Source of the DNA: an uncultured Muribaculaceae bacterium
Lineage (GTDB): Bacteria > Bacteroidota > Bacteroidia > Bacteroidales > Muribaculaceae
Length of the DNA: 36,132 nt
Direction of reading: 5' to 3'
Assembly (NCBI GenBank): GCA_947632485.1
Contig: CANRPJ010000029.1
Coordinates: 1 to 36,132, forward strand
Part shown: positions 1-7,323 of the stretch, piece after piece
How positions within the stretch are numbered: position 1 is the stretch's first letter
Layout: each line of letters starts with the position of its first letter
Translations under genes and position numbers: made by a program
The notes under the pieces: model-generated
Told to the model about the DNA's origin: nothing
The model's database searches: none
Seen by the model: the letters and a program-made list of their open reading frames with translations, nothing else

Positions 1-1050
1 AAGTTCATCCTTATTTGCAAGATAGACATTATAATATTGTTCAAATAAAGGAAAAACCTCATTATTCGAAAGAAATCCTATCCAAACGTTTCGTTTAAAT
101 ATATCATATTCAAGAATCTGAGGTATCCAGTCAGGATGTTGTTCAATGATACGCTTAAAGCCACGGAGTTCCGTATTCTTATCAACAGCTTTTGTGATTT
201 TTTCAAAAGCTTTTTTTAGTTTTGAATCTGTCAGTATTTTATCTTGTTCTTGCTTAATGAATTGATCCAAGTCCTCATTTGAAGATAGCATTGTGCCATC
301 TTGTAGTACTAGTTTGTGTTTTACTCCAAAGAAATGTACATCAGAAACCATTTGAAGCAGCTGAGAAACCTGATATGTGCCAAAATGATGTTCCCCCTCT
401 ACACGATATAATATAGAATTTTTCAGCAAATTTAGATAAATGGTAAAGTAACCTTGAAGAGCATCTTTGAATTTTTCTATGAAAGCTCTAACGGTTCCTT
501 TTACATCAAAGATATCGTTATATCTGAATTTATAACAGTACTTATCAGATGAACAAAGGCCATAAATCTTTTCAAGGATATTGAAAATTGTATCATTATT
601 ATCTGAGGAAAACGCATCAATAATCTCCTTTTCGCAATCGGTACTAAGTGTAACTGTCTTCAGTTTAGAGATTAGTGCATCCTTTTCTTTATTAAGTCGT
701 GCGTATATATTTTCATATTTTTGTTTTAATTCAGCACTAGCAAGAAAATTGATGAATGATTTGCTGCTATCTATATCGTCTTCTCCATTAAAAACAAATA
801 GATTTTCAGATTGAATGGGTGATCCGTCAACATTTATAGTGAATGATGTAATACGATCAATGAACACCGTATCTTCAGGCTTTTCTTTTGACTGATTTGA
901 TACAAACCGTAAAGTTTTTGCCAAAGATGTTTTCATCGTACCATTAGGGGCATAAATCAAATGGGCATGCTGTTTGGTGAACTTAAAAGAATGGCATAAA
1001 TTCCTAATGCCATGACAATTAGAAAGAGAAATACTTAGTTCCTTTATCAT
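1..1050 (-). CDS. SMC/RecF-like P-loop ATPase, C-terminus cut by window edge
   Basis: The frame is open from an ATG at 1050 to the first base of the window, so about 350 N-terminal residues are visible and the end is missing. The start MIKELSISLSNCHGIRNLCHSF, a strand-rich opening followed by a nucleotide-binding loop, fits the N-terminal half of an SMC/RecF/ABC-type ATPase. The loop reads YAPNGTMKTSLAKT: the Lys-Thr is kept, but Met replaces the Gly normally found before the Lys. A Lys/Glu-rich stretch after the first 120 residues could be helical or coiled coil. The ATG lies 2 bases after the stop of the McrC-like gene, so it is the fourth gene of the M1-McrB-McrC operon. The Walker B and signature motifs should lie beyond the edge. 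ATPase fold is fairly sure; the specific function is unknown. Confidence 0.7.
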   Translation of the reverse strand, partial: MIKELSISLSNCHGIRNLCHSFKFTKQHAHLIYAPNGTMKTSLAKTLRFVSNQSKEKPEDTVFIDRITSFTINVDGSPIQSENLFVFNGEDDIDSSKSFINFLASAELKQKYENIYARLNKEKDALISKLKTVTLSTDCEKEIIDAFSSDNNDTIFNILEKIYGLCSSDKYCYKFRYNDIFDVKGTVRAFIEKFKDALQGYFTIYLNLLKNSILYRVEGEHHFGTYQVSQLLQMVSDVHFFGVKHKLVLQDGTMLSSNEDLDQFIKQEQDKILTDSKLKKAFEKITKAVDKNTELRGFKRIIEQHPDWIPQILEYDIFKRNVWIGFLSNNEVFPLFEQYYNVYLANKDEL

Positions 1051-1052
1051 GA

Positions 1053-3344
1053 CTAATGTTTTATTTTATCTATTGTTGTGAAGTATGGGGAGAATTGTTG
1101 TGTACCTTTGCGCTCTAGTTGATATGCGGAAACATCTATATCTTTTACTGGGGAGATGCTTTTAATCTCGAACCCGAGGTAAAAATCACCTGAGGGCGAG
1201 AAGCCTTTGGCTTCAAGCGAAGTTTTGGGGAAGAACTTCGGGCCCTCACCTGTCAGGCGCAAAAGTATACGGTCGAGACTGTGGTGAAGGAGCAAATATT
1301 TAGTTTTCTCAAAACCGCTGACTAGGTTAATGGAGCCTTTGCCAAGCGCAGCGGGCACATAGTAGAGTTTGTTTTCCAATATGAGCGGAAGTTGCTCGGT
1401 CTTGTAGTAGCCTACGAGAACGAGATCTGACGCCGCGGAAGCAAGGGCGTTTTCATACTGCAAGCCTTTCTGCGGTATGGCGTCTTTGATGTGGTCGTAA
1501 GCTTGTTCGGTGCGGAGAATTTTTGTGAGAAATTCGTATAGCAGAGAGCCCTCGTTCTGAGGGTCGCTTGCATCGGGCAACAAGGGGAAAGCCCCGATGT
1601 TAACCGACTCGATACTTTTATAGAAGTAACGCTGACGCACTGAGTCGTTATCACCACGACCGGGGAAAAGAATATAACCGCCAATGATTTCTTTAGCAGA
1701 ATGAGCGGTCTTGTCGCTGCCGTAATAAATAGCATCGCGGTAGCGGTGCATCTGATTTATTGCGTCCGAGGGTGGCGTGTCAGCCCCCTTTGCAGCGTCA
1801 AATTCTTCTCGGTCTTCTTTGTTGAGTCGGCTATCATCATTGAGACGATATTTCGCGTCAAATAGATAGGTAAGCTCGAAGCCATCAGGTTTAATGATAG
1901 TCAGAACAATGTCAGGGCGGTTTTCCGTGGTAGCGGTATGAACTTCGCCAGTTCGGCGGCTGTAAGTATGCTGATAATGCAGTCGCACTTTCGAGCCGTC
2001 CGCGCAGAAGTATTCAACAATGTGCTCTTGGTTATTATCCTCGAAAGGTTTAACCATAGGCATAGGTGTTTCGGTTATCTCATCAGGATTGGCAAAGTCA
2101 AGACCGAGAATGTCGGCAACCATTTGCCGCATCTTCAGGAAGCACCATAATTCGTAAAGTTCCCAAATGGGGCGCACACCGATAGCATTTGCGCCCTCTA
2201 AAAGCTCAATGCCCTTTTGAAGAATGAGCCAGTGGCGATATACTTGAGCGTACCCGGTTCGCTTTTGAAGCACCATGCTCTCCGAGTGGAGCGGTTCGCC
2301 ACGCAGACCGCGTAGCAATGGAGAGTTGCTGAGGCGGCGAAGTGCGGCAACGTAGCCGTCAAGTTCGGCAAGTTCGCTGTCTGCCACCTTGTCGGCCTCC
2401 TTAGCCTTTGCGTTTTTGGCTTTGATTGTGGCAACAATGGAGTTTAAGCGCCGACCTATGCGGTCGAGCGTAAACTTGATGAAGCGGTTCTCGCTCGTGT
2501 TGTGGGTATTGATGGTTTCCTCGTGACGGAAAAATTCGCGGTCAAGCCGCTTTTCAGCTTTTATATTGGCAAACCGCTCAGTCATTTGCGGAGTCCACCG
2601 CTTTATTCGGTCAGGTCGGCTGTAATGCACTTCGGTAGTTTGCCGAAGGTGTGGACGGTTGACGATATAAGTAACGGCCTTAACATAAGCACCGACAATG
2701 TTTCGGAATATCGAAAGCCAAACAACATCGTTGTTTGAGCGTCCTCCACGTTGCAGATTTTGCAGCGTGAGTGTCAAATACTGAAATACTATCTCGTTGT
2801 AATGAGCATTGATTTCAGCAAGGATGTGGTTATAATCATCTTTCGTATCAAGTTTAGGAGAAACTACACGGAAAGAGAATGTATCTATGCGCGGTGCCTT
2901 ATCGCGCGGAGTATATCGGAAAGATAGCTCAAAGATACCGGGTTCGTTAAGAAAAGAAAGCGGTGCTGTAAGGAGCCAGTGATGATCCCCAAGTTTTATG
3001 CAGGTAAATAGCTCCGTAACCTCTTTGAGTTTATGAAGTACGACAGGTTCTTCGGATATGTCATTGAGCTCTATGCTGACGTTGTATTTGGAGGTTTCAT
3101 AGAACACAGGCGGCTGATTGAGCCAAACGGATGAATCGACATCGCCTATCTTCGCGAGATTATTAGTTTTCGGTAGAGCAAGTTTAAGCTCGCCGGAAAC
3201 AGTACTCCGATAGTCGCAGTAAGTTTCTGCAGTTCCATTGTTAACACGGCTGCAAAACCGCGTCCAGTTAGCCGACATATCAGCGGCGGTGGCAGCGGTT
3301 ATGCGAATATTTTCGTCCGTGCTTATGAAACTGAGGACTTCCAT
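1053..3344 (-). CDS. McrC-like DUF2357/PD-(D/E)XK restriction nuclease subunit
   Basis: This 763-residue protein is probably the cleavage partner of the McrB-like motor encoded just upstream, 2 bases away. The middle contains HNTSENRFIKFTL (about 281-293), a motif of DUF2357 proteins. The C-terminal half has the DUF524/PDDEXK_7 core: the helix IWELYELWCFLKM (about 393-405), the Asp of NRPDIV (478) and the DAK of LFDAKYR (496-498), which fit a PD-(D/E)XK active site. The family is known from McrBC-like and LlaJI/BsuMI-like restriction systems, where an AAA+ protein drives the nuclease. The ATG at 3344 is supported by the tight spacing to the preceding stop. The N-terminal 200 residues are probably a DNA-recognition region (inference). 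Family assignment is confident; the target sequence cannot be read from the protein. Confidence 0.85.
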   Translation of the reverse strand: MEVLSFISTDENIRITAATAADMSANWTRFCSRVNNGTAETYCDYRSTVSGELKLALPKTNNLAKIGDVDSSVWLNQPPVFYETSKYNVSIELNDISEEPVVLHKLKEVTELFTCIKLGDHHWLLTAPLSFLNEPGIFELSFRYTPRDKAPRIDTFSFRVVSPKLDTKDDYNHILAEINAHYNEIVFQYLTLTLQNLQRGGRSNNDVVWLSIFRNIVGAYVKAVTYIVNRPHLRQTTEVHYSRPDRIKRWTPQMTERFANIKAEKRLDREFFRHEETINTHNTSENRFIKFTLDRIGRRLNSIVATIKAKNAKAKEADKVADSELAELDGYVAALRRLSNSPLLRGLRGEPLHSESMVLQKRTGYAQVYRHWLILQKGIELLEGANAIGVRPIWELYELWCFLKMRQMVADILGLDFANPDEITETPMPMVKPFEDNNQEHIVEYFCADGSKVRLHYQHTYSRRTGEVHTATTENRPDIVLTIIKPDGFELTYLFDAKYRLNDDSRLNKEDREEFDAAKGADTPPSDAINQMHRYRDAIYYGSDKTAHSAKEIIGGYILFPGRGDNDSVRQRYFYKSIESVNIGAFPLLPDASDPQNEGSLLYEFLTKILRTEQAYDHIKDAIPQKGLQYENALASAASDLVLVGYYKTEQLPLILENKLYYVPAALGKGSINLVSGFEKTKYLLLHHSLDRILLRLTGEGPKFFPKTSLEAKGFSPSGDFYLGFEIKSISPVKDIDVSAYQLERKGTQQFSPYFTTIDKIKH

Positions 3345-3346
3345 GT

Positions 3347-5461
3347 TTACGGCCAGTAGCTTGTGAAATGGGCGCGGTCGAGGCGGTTTTTCATTTCCGC
3401 AACCTTTTGTGCAGCCTTACGATAGTTACCCGTGGCGCAGAAGTCGGCAAGTCGGGCAAGAGGCTTTTCAAGAAGATCCTCATCGCCCTCTACACGCGGC
3501 AGAACTTTCATCATCAGAATTTGGTCGACCGCATCATTGAGAATTACGTTCCAGTCAGCGTCTTTATTCTCTCGCCAAACTTCGTAGAAGTATAGCAACA
3601 ATTCGTTCTGAACGCGGTATGCAACCTTGAAGGGGGTGCTTTCAAGTTGAGCGTTTAAGTCGGTAAGGATTTTTGCGATTTCGCTTTTGAGCCATCCGGT
3701 TTTTTCAGCGTTGTTTTCAGCGAGCTCTTCCAGTGCCTCCGAAGCCGAGACTTTGGTAGGTAGATAAAGCGAAGCGTCCAATGGCTCTTTGCGATAGCCA
3801 AGTTCGCGGCTATCGTAAAAGTCCATAAATGGGTCGCCGTCCGGCAGGTTCATTTCGATTGTCATTGCGCGGTCAATCACTTTTCGAGAGAACTGGTGAG
3901 TTGTCTCGTCCATATTGACCGTGCCGATTACTACCACGTTTGCCGGAATACGAAGTCCCTCCTTTTTGAGCAAGTCGTAGACGACGTTTTCTTTTCCGTA
4001 GTGTGCGGTTGTATCGGCAGTAGTTGTGCCATCATAACCTTCTGTCTCAGCCTTTATGTCAAAGAGATACGGTTTTAGCTTCGATTCATGCTTTTGGAAA
4101 ACTTCTGCCTTGATAAGCGGTTCGCTTGTGATTATATCACCAACGCGCTTACGACTTTCAAGAACACTCAGAAACTCAGCGAAGTATTGCTCAACAGGGG
4201 CAAGGTTCATTTCATCGAGACAAACGAAGAACGGTGTGTTTTCGTAGAGCATTGCCTTGGCAAGGAACTTCACGAAAGTTGGTGCTACATACTCATCTCC
4301 GTTAATCTTGCTTTCGTAGCCAATAAGTTCGGTAGAGTCATGCCAATTGGGCTTGACTTCAACGAGGCAATAGTTGCCGGGAGAAGTCGGATCTTTGCGA
4401 AGCTCCGAATTGTCAGGGCAACTGTCAAACGCCATTTCCTTAACGATGCGACTCTTGCCGGTACCTGAAATACCTGCAAGGAGAAGGAACGGCTTAGTAC
4501 GCATCGCGCGGAGATAACTCATGTTTGTTTCCGTAAGATTCTTCGCTGAGTCAATCTTTTCTTTTAGATCGAAGTTAAAATCTTCGTAAAAGCAAACACC
4601 GTACTTATGCTCCTTGATTGCAGAATATAAATTCCGCATTTTGTTAATTTCAGCTGTATAGCTTTCGGGGACGTGCGATAAGCGACATAGTTCTTTCAAG
4701 TTTATATCTGAAAGAAACGGTCCATACTTGAGTCCAAATAGATGTATGCCGACATAACCTGAACTTTCATACATTTCATTTAATATAGTCGAAAGTTCTT
4801 CTAAGTCGTAGGATTTATTTAAGGGCGCAAGTATCGCATAGTTAACTGTAGCTACGGGTTTATGGGCAGTGGTAGGGGTTGCAAGCTCTTGTTTAAGAAT
4901 AGCTAAGGCTGCAGGATGTTCTGCGAGAAATTTGCATAATTCAGCAACAAACCCCTGGGACGCATTAACTAAATGTGCAAGAGAAAGCACTGGAGATACA
5001 AAAAAATCAGCCCTATCGATTGACTTTCCACCTCCCCACCAAGAGTAATCACAAATGAATTTTATAAGCCAATTTCTATCCTCTCCATGATAGTTGACGG
5101 AGTCAAATAAGTTATTAGCTAAGTCTTCATTGTTGATTACATCGCGTAGAACAGTTTTAGCTTTCTCCAAATTTTCAAATTTGAGAACGTCAAAGACTTT
5201 CTGCTTGTATGCCAAAATCATATGGTAATAGTCCGTCATGTAGGCGGCTATGTAAAACCATTGATTAGGAAAGACGATATTTAAGCCCGGAGTCCGCTCA
5301 ACCAAAACGCAAGTATAATCTTTGTAAGAAAGCTCGGTGCCGTCGAAATTAGGAACCTCTTCCTTGAACGCGGACGGAAGAGTTCGCTCTGAGTCAAATA
5401 GCTTAGGGTCAAAACTATCTTTCGTTTTGACCATTAAATCGTGTAAGTTGGCTAATTCCAT
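3347..5461 (-). CDS. McrB-like AAA+ NTPase restriction subunit
   Basis: This 704-residue protein is the translocating or motor subunit of a McrBC-type restriction complex. Walker A is LLLAGISGTGKSR (about 327-338), Walker B is FFVCLDEMNLAPVEQY (about 411-426), and a later segment VIGTVNMDETTHQFSRKVIDRA matches the sensor-1 and arginine-finger region of McrB/AAA_5 proteins. The N-terminal 300 residues match no domain I recognise and may read DNA or contact partners. McrB proteins normally hydrolyse GTP; whether this one prefers GTP or ATP cannot be told by eye. It starts 4 bases after the M1 methyltransferase stop and ends 2 bases before the McrC-like start, so the three genes are surely cotranscribed. 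A modification gene cotranscribed with McrB/McrC-like genes fits a LlaJI/BsuMI-type restriction-modification system better than a stand-alone type IV system. Confidence 0.88.
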   Translation of the reverse strand: MELANLHDLMVKTKDSFDPKLFDSERTLPSAFKEEVPNFDGTELSYKDYTCVLVERTPGLNIVFPNQWFYIAAYMTDYYHMILAYKQKVFDVLKFENLEKAKTVLRDVINNEDLANNLFDSVNYHGEDRNWLIKFICDYSWWGGGKSIDRADFFVSPVLSLAHLVNASQGFVAELCKFLAEHPAALAILKQELATPTTAHKPVATVNYAILAPLNKSYDLEELSTILNEMYESSGYVGIHLFGLKYGPFLSDINLKELCRLSHVPESYTAEINKMRNLYSAIKEHKYGVCFYEDFNFDLKEKIDSAKNLTETNMSYLRAMRTKPFLLLAGISGTGKSRIVKEMAFDSCPDNSELRKDPTSPGNYCLVEVKPNWHDSTELIGYESKINGDEYVAPTFVKFLAKAMLYENTPFFVCLDEMNLAPVEQYFAEFLSVLESRKRVGDIITSEPLIKAEVFQKHESKLKPYLFDIKAETEGYDGTTTADTTAHYGKENVVYDLLKKEGLRIPANVVVIGTVNMDETTHQFSRKVIDRAMTIEMNLPDGDPFMDFYDSRELGYRKEPLDASLYLPTKVSASEALEELAENNAEKTGWLKSEIAKILTDLNAQLESTPFKVAYRVQNELLLYFYEVWRENKDADWNVILNDAVDQILMMKVLPRVEGDEDLLEKPLARLADFCATGNYRKAAQKVAEMKNRLDRAHFTSYWP

Positions 5462-5465
5462 AGTG

Positions 5466-6560
5466 TCACATTAAAAGTTGTTTGACTATTTCAAGGGCGA
5501 GTCTCTTAACAACTGGAACCGCAACGCTGTTACCGAATTGTTGGTAAGCCTCTTTTTTTGAAACCACAATAGAATATGGCATCTGCTCTACGGGCTTGTT
5601 ATTTGTTTCATTCTCCCAACCGTTTCCCTGTATATTATAGCCCTGTAAGCGTCCGGCTTCAACGGGCGTTAAGCGACGAGGGTTCAGGCCTTCTGCGCTT
5701 TGGTCTATCAAGATTTCGCTCCCGTCTTTCCAATACCTTGCTGAGATAGTGCTGCAATACACACTATTATCTTGAAAAAGCGAATAACCGAAACCTTTAC
5801 CGTTGAGGCGATTTCTTTCTTTGCGAGCTTGATGCCCAGCCCACATCTTATCACTTATGGTAAACGAGGCATCAATCGTAGCTTTAGGCTCGAAAATATC
5901 CGAAACTTTGGTGGGACGAGCTTTTTCTGTAAGGTCGTCCTTATTATAAATCGTTTTTCCTTTGGAATCTATGCCGTAAGGGAAATTGAAATCGTTGGCG
6001 TTTACAATATCTTTATACCAAGCGACGATAAAAAGTCTTTCTCGATTCTGAGGTACGCCGAAATATTTGGCGTTTAGGATTTCGATTCTATAATTATAGC
6101 CGAGTTCCTCTAAAGTAGCAAGAATTACCTTTAGGGTTTCACCTTTTTGATGGTTTTTGAGACCCTTGACATTTTCCAATAGAAGAACTTTTGGCGGATT
6201 ACCTGCATCAATCTTGGCTTTAACGATATTGACAATGTTAAAGAACAACGTCCCACGAGTATCTTCGAATCCGAGGCGGTGCCCAGCAATGGAAAATGGC
6301 TGACACGGGAAGCCTGCACAACAAACATCAAAGTCAGGAATGGAGGCAGGGTCCACTGCGTTTATATCGCCCGCGAAGTATTTATTATCGTTGGCAAAAA
6401 TTTCTGGAGAGATTGTTTTATAGTTAGCCTCATAAGAAGCACGTGCATGGTCGTTCCATTCACTCGCAAAAACGCATTTGCCACCGGCATTATGCATTGC
6501 TTGGTGAAAGCCGCCAATACCGGCGAAAAGGTCTATGAAAGCAAAATGTTTTTTTGCCAT
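5466..6560 (-). CDS. DNA (cytosine-5-)-methyltransferase M1
   Basis: This 364-residue enzyme transfers a methyl group from S-adenosylmethionine to C5 of cytosine in DNA. The conserved motifs are in order: I, FIDLFAGIGGFHQAM (8-22); IV, AGFPCQPFS with the catalytic Cys at 86; VI, LLLENVKGL around 126-134; VIII, FGVPQNRERLFIV; IX, RRLTPVEAGRLQGY; and X, YQQFGNSVAVPVV at the C-terminus. The target recognition domain sits between VIII and IX. I chose the ATG at 6560 because the longer frame would need a TTG at 6569. The gene follows a 245-base gap with a promoter-like element and a foldable leader, and leads directly into the McrB-like gene. The neighbours suggest it protects host DNA from the McrB/McrC-like nuclease, perhaps one strand of an asymmetric site with M2 covering the other (inference). 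Confidence 0.93.
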   Translation of the reverse strand: MAKKHFAFIDLFAGIGGFHQAMHNAGGKCVFASEWNDHARASYEANYKTISPEIFANDNKYFAGDINAVDPASIPDFDVCCAGFPCQPFSIAGHRLGFEDTRGTLFFNIVNIVKAKIDAGNPPKVLLLENVKGLKNHQKGETLKVILATLEELGYNYRIEILNAKYFGVPQNRERLFIVAWYKDIVNANDFNFPYGIDSKGKTIYNKDDLTEKARPTKVSDIFEPKATIDASFTISDKMWAGHQARKERNRLNGKGFGYSLFQDNSVYCSTISARYWKDGSEILIDQSAEGLNPRRLTPVEAGRLQGYNIQGNGWENETNNKPVEQMPYSIVVSKKEAYQQFGNSVAVPVVKRLALEIVKQLLM

Positions 6561-6585
6561 AAAAAACAAGAAAACTTCCGAGTAG

Positions 6586-6678
6586 GCAGACAGGAGACCA
6601 AACCTTTTGCGGCTACAAGGAAGTTCCTTAATATGATGATATAAGTTGATACTTACATTGATTGGTCTATTTGTCTGC
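6586..6678 (-). promoter_or_regulatory. foldable 5' leader of the M1 operon
   Basis: Two arms, 6586-6600 and 6663-6678, are inverted repeats. On the minus strand the 5' arm reads GCAGACAAATAGACCA and the 3' arm TGGTCTCCTGTCTGC, pairing except for a small internal loop. Inside lies a 13-base palindrome, AAGGAA-G-TTCCTT (6617-6629). A transcript starting from the TAACTTTG element at 6705-6698 would carry the whole structure before the M1 start. It could be an attenuator, an RNA control element or a binding site for the methyltransferase; the sequence does not decide between these. Confidence 0.45.
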
Positions 6679-6697
6679 GCAAGCGCGTTTTAGATTG

Positions 6698-6705
6698 CAA
6701 AGTTA
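6698..6705 (-). promoter_or_regulatory. probable -7 promoter element for the M1 operon
   Basis: The minus strand reads TAACTTTG, an exact fit to the Bacteroidetes -7 consensus TAnnTTTG, about 138 bases before the M1 start. The nearest upstream TTTG (6737-6734) is 28 bases away instead of about 19-20, so the -33 element is poor. The promoter would let M1-McrB-McrC-ATPase be expressed separately from M2-GHKL-Vsr. Confidence 0.45.
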
Positions 6706-6740
6706 CGAAAAAATTTCGAGATTTCCTAATCATCAAACTA

Positions 6741-6775
6741 TGTTAACTTGATTGTTAACATTCTGACTGTCAGAA
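6741..6775. repeat. two adjacent perfect palindromes between vsr and M1
   Basis: TGTTAAC-6 bases-GTTAACA occupies 6741-6760 and TTCTGAC-T-GTCAGAA occupies 6761-6775, directly abutting. They lie 31 bases beyond the vsr stop and upstream of the M1 promoter element. Each could be an operator for a dimeric regulator, or the pair could weakly terminate the vsr transcript. No T-run follows on the minus strand, which favours operators. Confidence 0.5.
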
Positions 6776-6805
6776 ATTGCGAAGATAACGACAATAGCAT
6801 CCGTT

Positions 6806-7321
6806 CTATGTAGTATATTTCTTTGGGTCACCATACGGTATGTTGGGTTCTGCCGCTAACGATTCATTATCAATTTCGTTGGATTGATAACTTTCAATAT
6901 TGGAAGATTGGGTTATGTTAGCATATAGGTATTGGAGTGCTTCTTCGCGTTTAGACTTTGTTTTTATCTCACATTCCCAAATGCGTATCACCCTCCATCC
7001 AGTGAGTTTGAGATCAACATTGTTGGCATAGTCACGAGCAATGTTCATCGCGATCTTGTGCCGCCAGAAATCAACATTGGATTTTGGCAACCGAAAATAT
7101 TTACATCCTTCGTGTCCATGCCAGAAACATCCATCGACAAAAACAACAGTCTTATATTTTCTCAGGACAATATCAGGAGACCCCGGCAACTTCCGATTAT
7201 TGACACGATAGCGCAGACCGCGAGAGAAAAGATACTTCCGCACAATCATCTCCGGCTTCGTATCCCTTCCCTTAACTGCAGCCATGCAACGGCTTCGCTG
7301 CTCCGGTGTCAACACATCCAT
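6806..7321 (-). CDS. vsr: Vsr-type very-short-patch repair DNA nickase
   Basis: Vsr enzymes nick next to T in T:G mismatches that arise when 5-methylcytosine deaminates, starting repair back to C:G. The 171-residue product has the family opening MDVLTPEQRSRCMAAVKGRDTKPE, then LPGSPDIVLRKYKTVVFVDGCFWHGHEGC (45-73) with the catalytic Asp at 50 and the His cluster of the Zn/active-site region, and later DFWRHKI, NIARD and GWRVIRIWECEI. The last 35 residues, rich in Asn and Ser, extend beyond the usual end. The ATG at 7321 lies 2 bases after the GHKL stop, so it belongs to the M2 operon. Its presence fits with two m5C methyltransferases nearby, because it limits the mutations they cause. The mismatch context it recognises is unknown. 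Confidence 0.93.
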   Translation of the reverse strand: MDVLTPEQRSRCMAAVKGRDTKPEMIVRKYLFSRGLRYRVNNRKLPGSPDIVLRKYKTVVFVDGCFWHGHEGCKYFRLPKSNVDFWRHKIAMNIARDYANNVDLKLTGWRVIRIWECEIKTKSKREEALQYLYANITQSSNIESYQSNEIDNESLAAEPNIPYGDPKKYTT

Positions 7322-7323
7322 TA

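Noticed and set aside
581..814. Plus-strand frame of 77 codons and many similar antisense frames
   Set aside because: They lie fully within convincing minus-strand genes and show no family features.
5772..6077. Plus-strand frame opposite the M1 methyltransferase
   Set aside because: It is a shadow of a gene with complete catalytic motifs.
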